This document shows positions 15,519 to 15,640 of a DNA stretch of 15,640 nt, in pieces. Under the pieces are notes generated by a model. The model saw nothing but the letters and a program-made list of their open reading frames with translations. It was not told the origin of the DNA and made no database searches. Source of the DNA: a bacterium (GTDB lineage: Bacteria > Joyebacterota > Joyebacteria > Joyebacterales > Joyebacteraceae); assembly GCA_029990205.1 (NCBI GenBank), contig JAPEKQ010000032.1, forward strand, positions 1-15,640, given 5' to 3'. Each line of letters starts with the position of its first letter. Position 1 is the stretch's first letter. The translations under genes were made by a program, and so were the position numbers.

Positions 15519-15640
<122 letters not shown>

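Overview
This window is a contiguous translation and transcription gene cluster from a high-GC bacterium (roughly 60-65% GC by eye). All genes are on the + strand. The order is: end of a tuf gene (EF-Tu), rpmG, tRNA-Trp(CCA), secE, nusG, rplK, rplA, rplJ, rplL, rpoB, rpoC, rpsL, rpsG, fusA, and the start of a second tuf gene. The E. coli tufB-secE-nusG-rplKAJL-rpoBC ('rif') unit is therefore directly followed by the 'str' unit (rpsL-rpsG-fusA-tuf), with a tuf copy at each edge. The lineage cannot be fixed from this alone. The large insertion in the RpoC trigger-loop region, the four-cysteine L33, the single-span SecE and the EF-Tu N terminus ([20 protein letters not shown]) fit a Gracilicutes lineage, perhaps near the FCB group (Eisenbacteria, Krumholzibacteria, Latescibacteria and similar). 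That placement is an inference of low confidence.

Layout. 1-735: the EF-Tu C terminus, L33 (rpmG), a 258-nt hairpin-rich spacer and a complete tRNA-Trp with encoded CCA. 785-1548: SecE (preprotein channel subunit) and NusG (elongation factor coupling RNA polymerase to the ribosome or Rho). 1606-4091: the L11, L1, L10 and L7/L12 genes, coding for the L1 stalk and the GTPase-associated L11/L10/L12 stalk. 4243-12374: the beta and beta-prime subunits of RNA polymerase, 23 nt apart. 12455-15640: S12, S7, EF-G and the start of EF-Tu. Every complete coding gene looks intact. Each has a plausible Shine-Dalgarno (SD) site, although NusG and RpoB have two candidate starts. I see no mobile element, CRISPR array, toxin or unknown protein-coding gene. 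No gene-free stretch exceeds 300 bases.

The protein genes are standard; the unusual content is in the spacers. Five of them hold dense inverted repeats: 399-656, 735-784, 2032-2216, 3500-3650 and 4092-4242. The most suggestive is upstream of rpoB, where four segments can form mutually exclusive helices next to the ribosome binding site. A 185-nt string of six hairpins splits rplK from rplA, genes that are usually close together. A helix can hide the secE ribosome binding site just after tRNA-Trp. There is also a perfect 11-bp AT-rich inverted repeat inside the fusA coding sequence, built from codons that are unusual for that gene. No convincing sigma-70 promoter or U-tract terminator was found, so transcription probably enters from upstream and the hairpins may act on RNA processing, translation or Rho. 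These regulatory roles are inferences from base pairing seen by eye.
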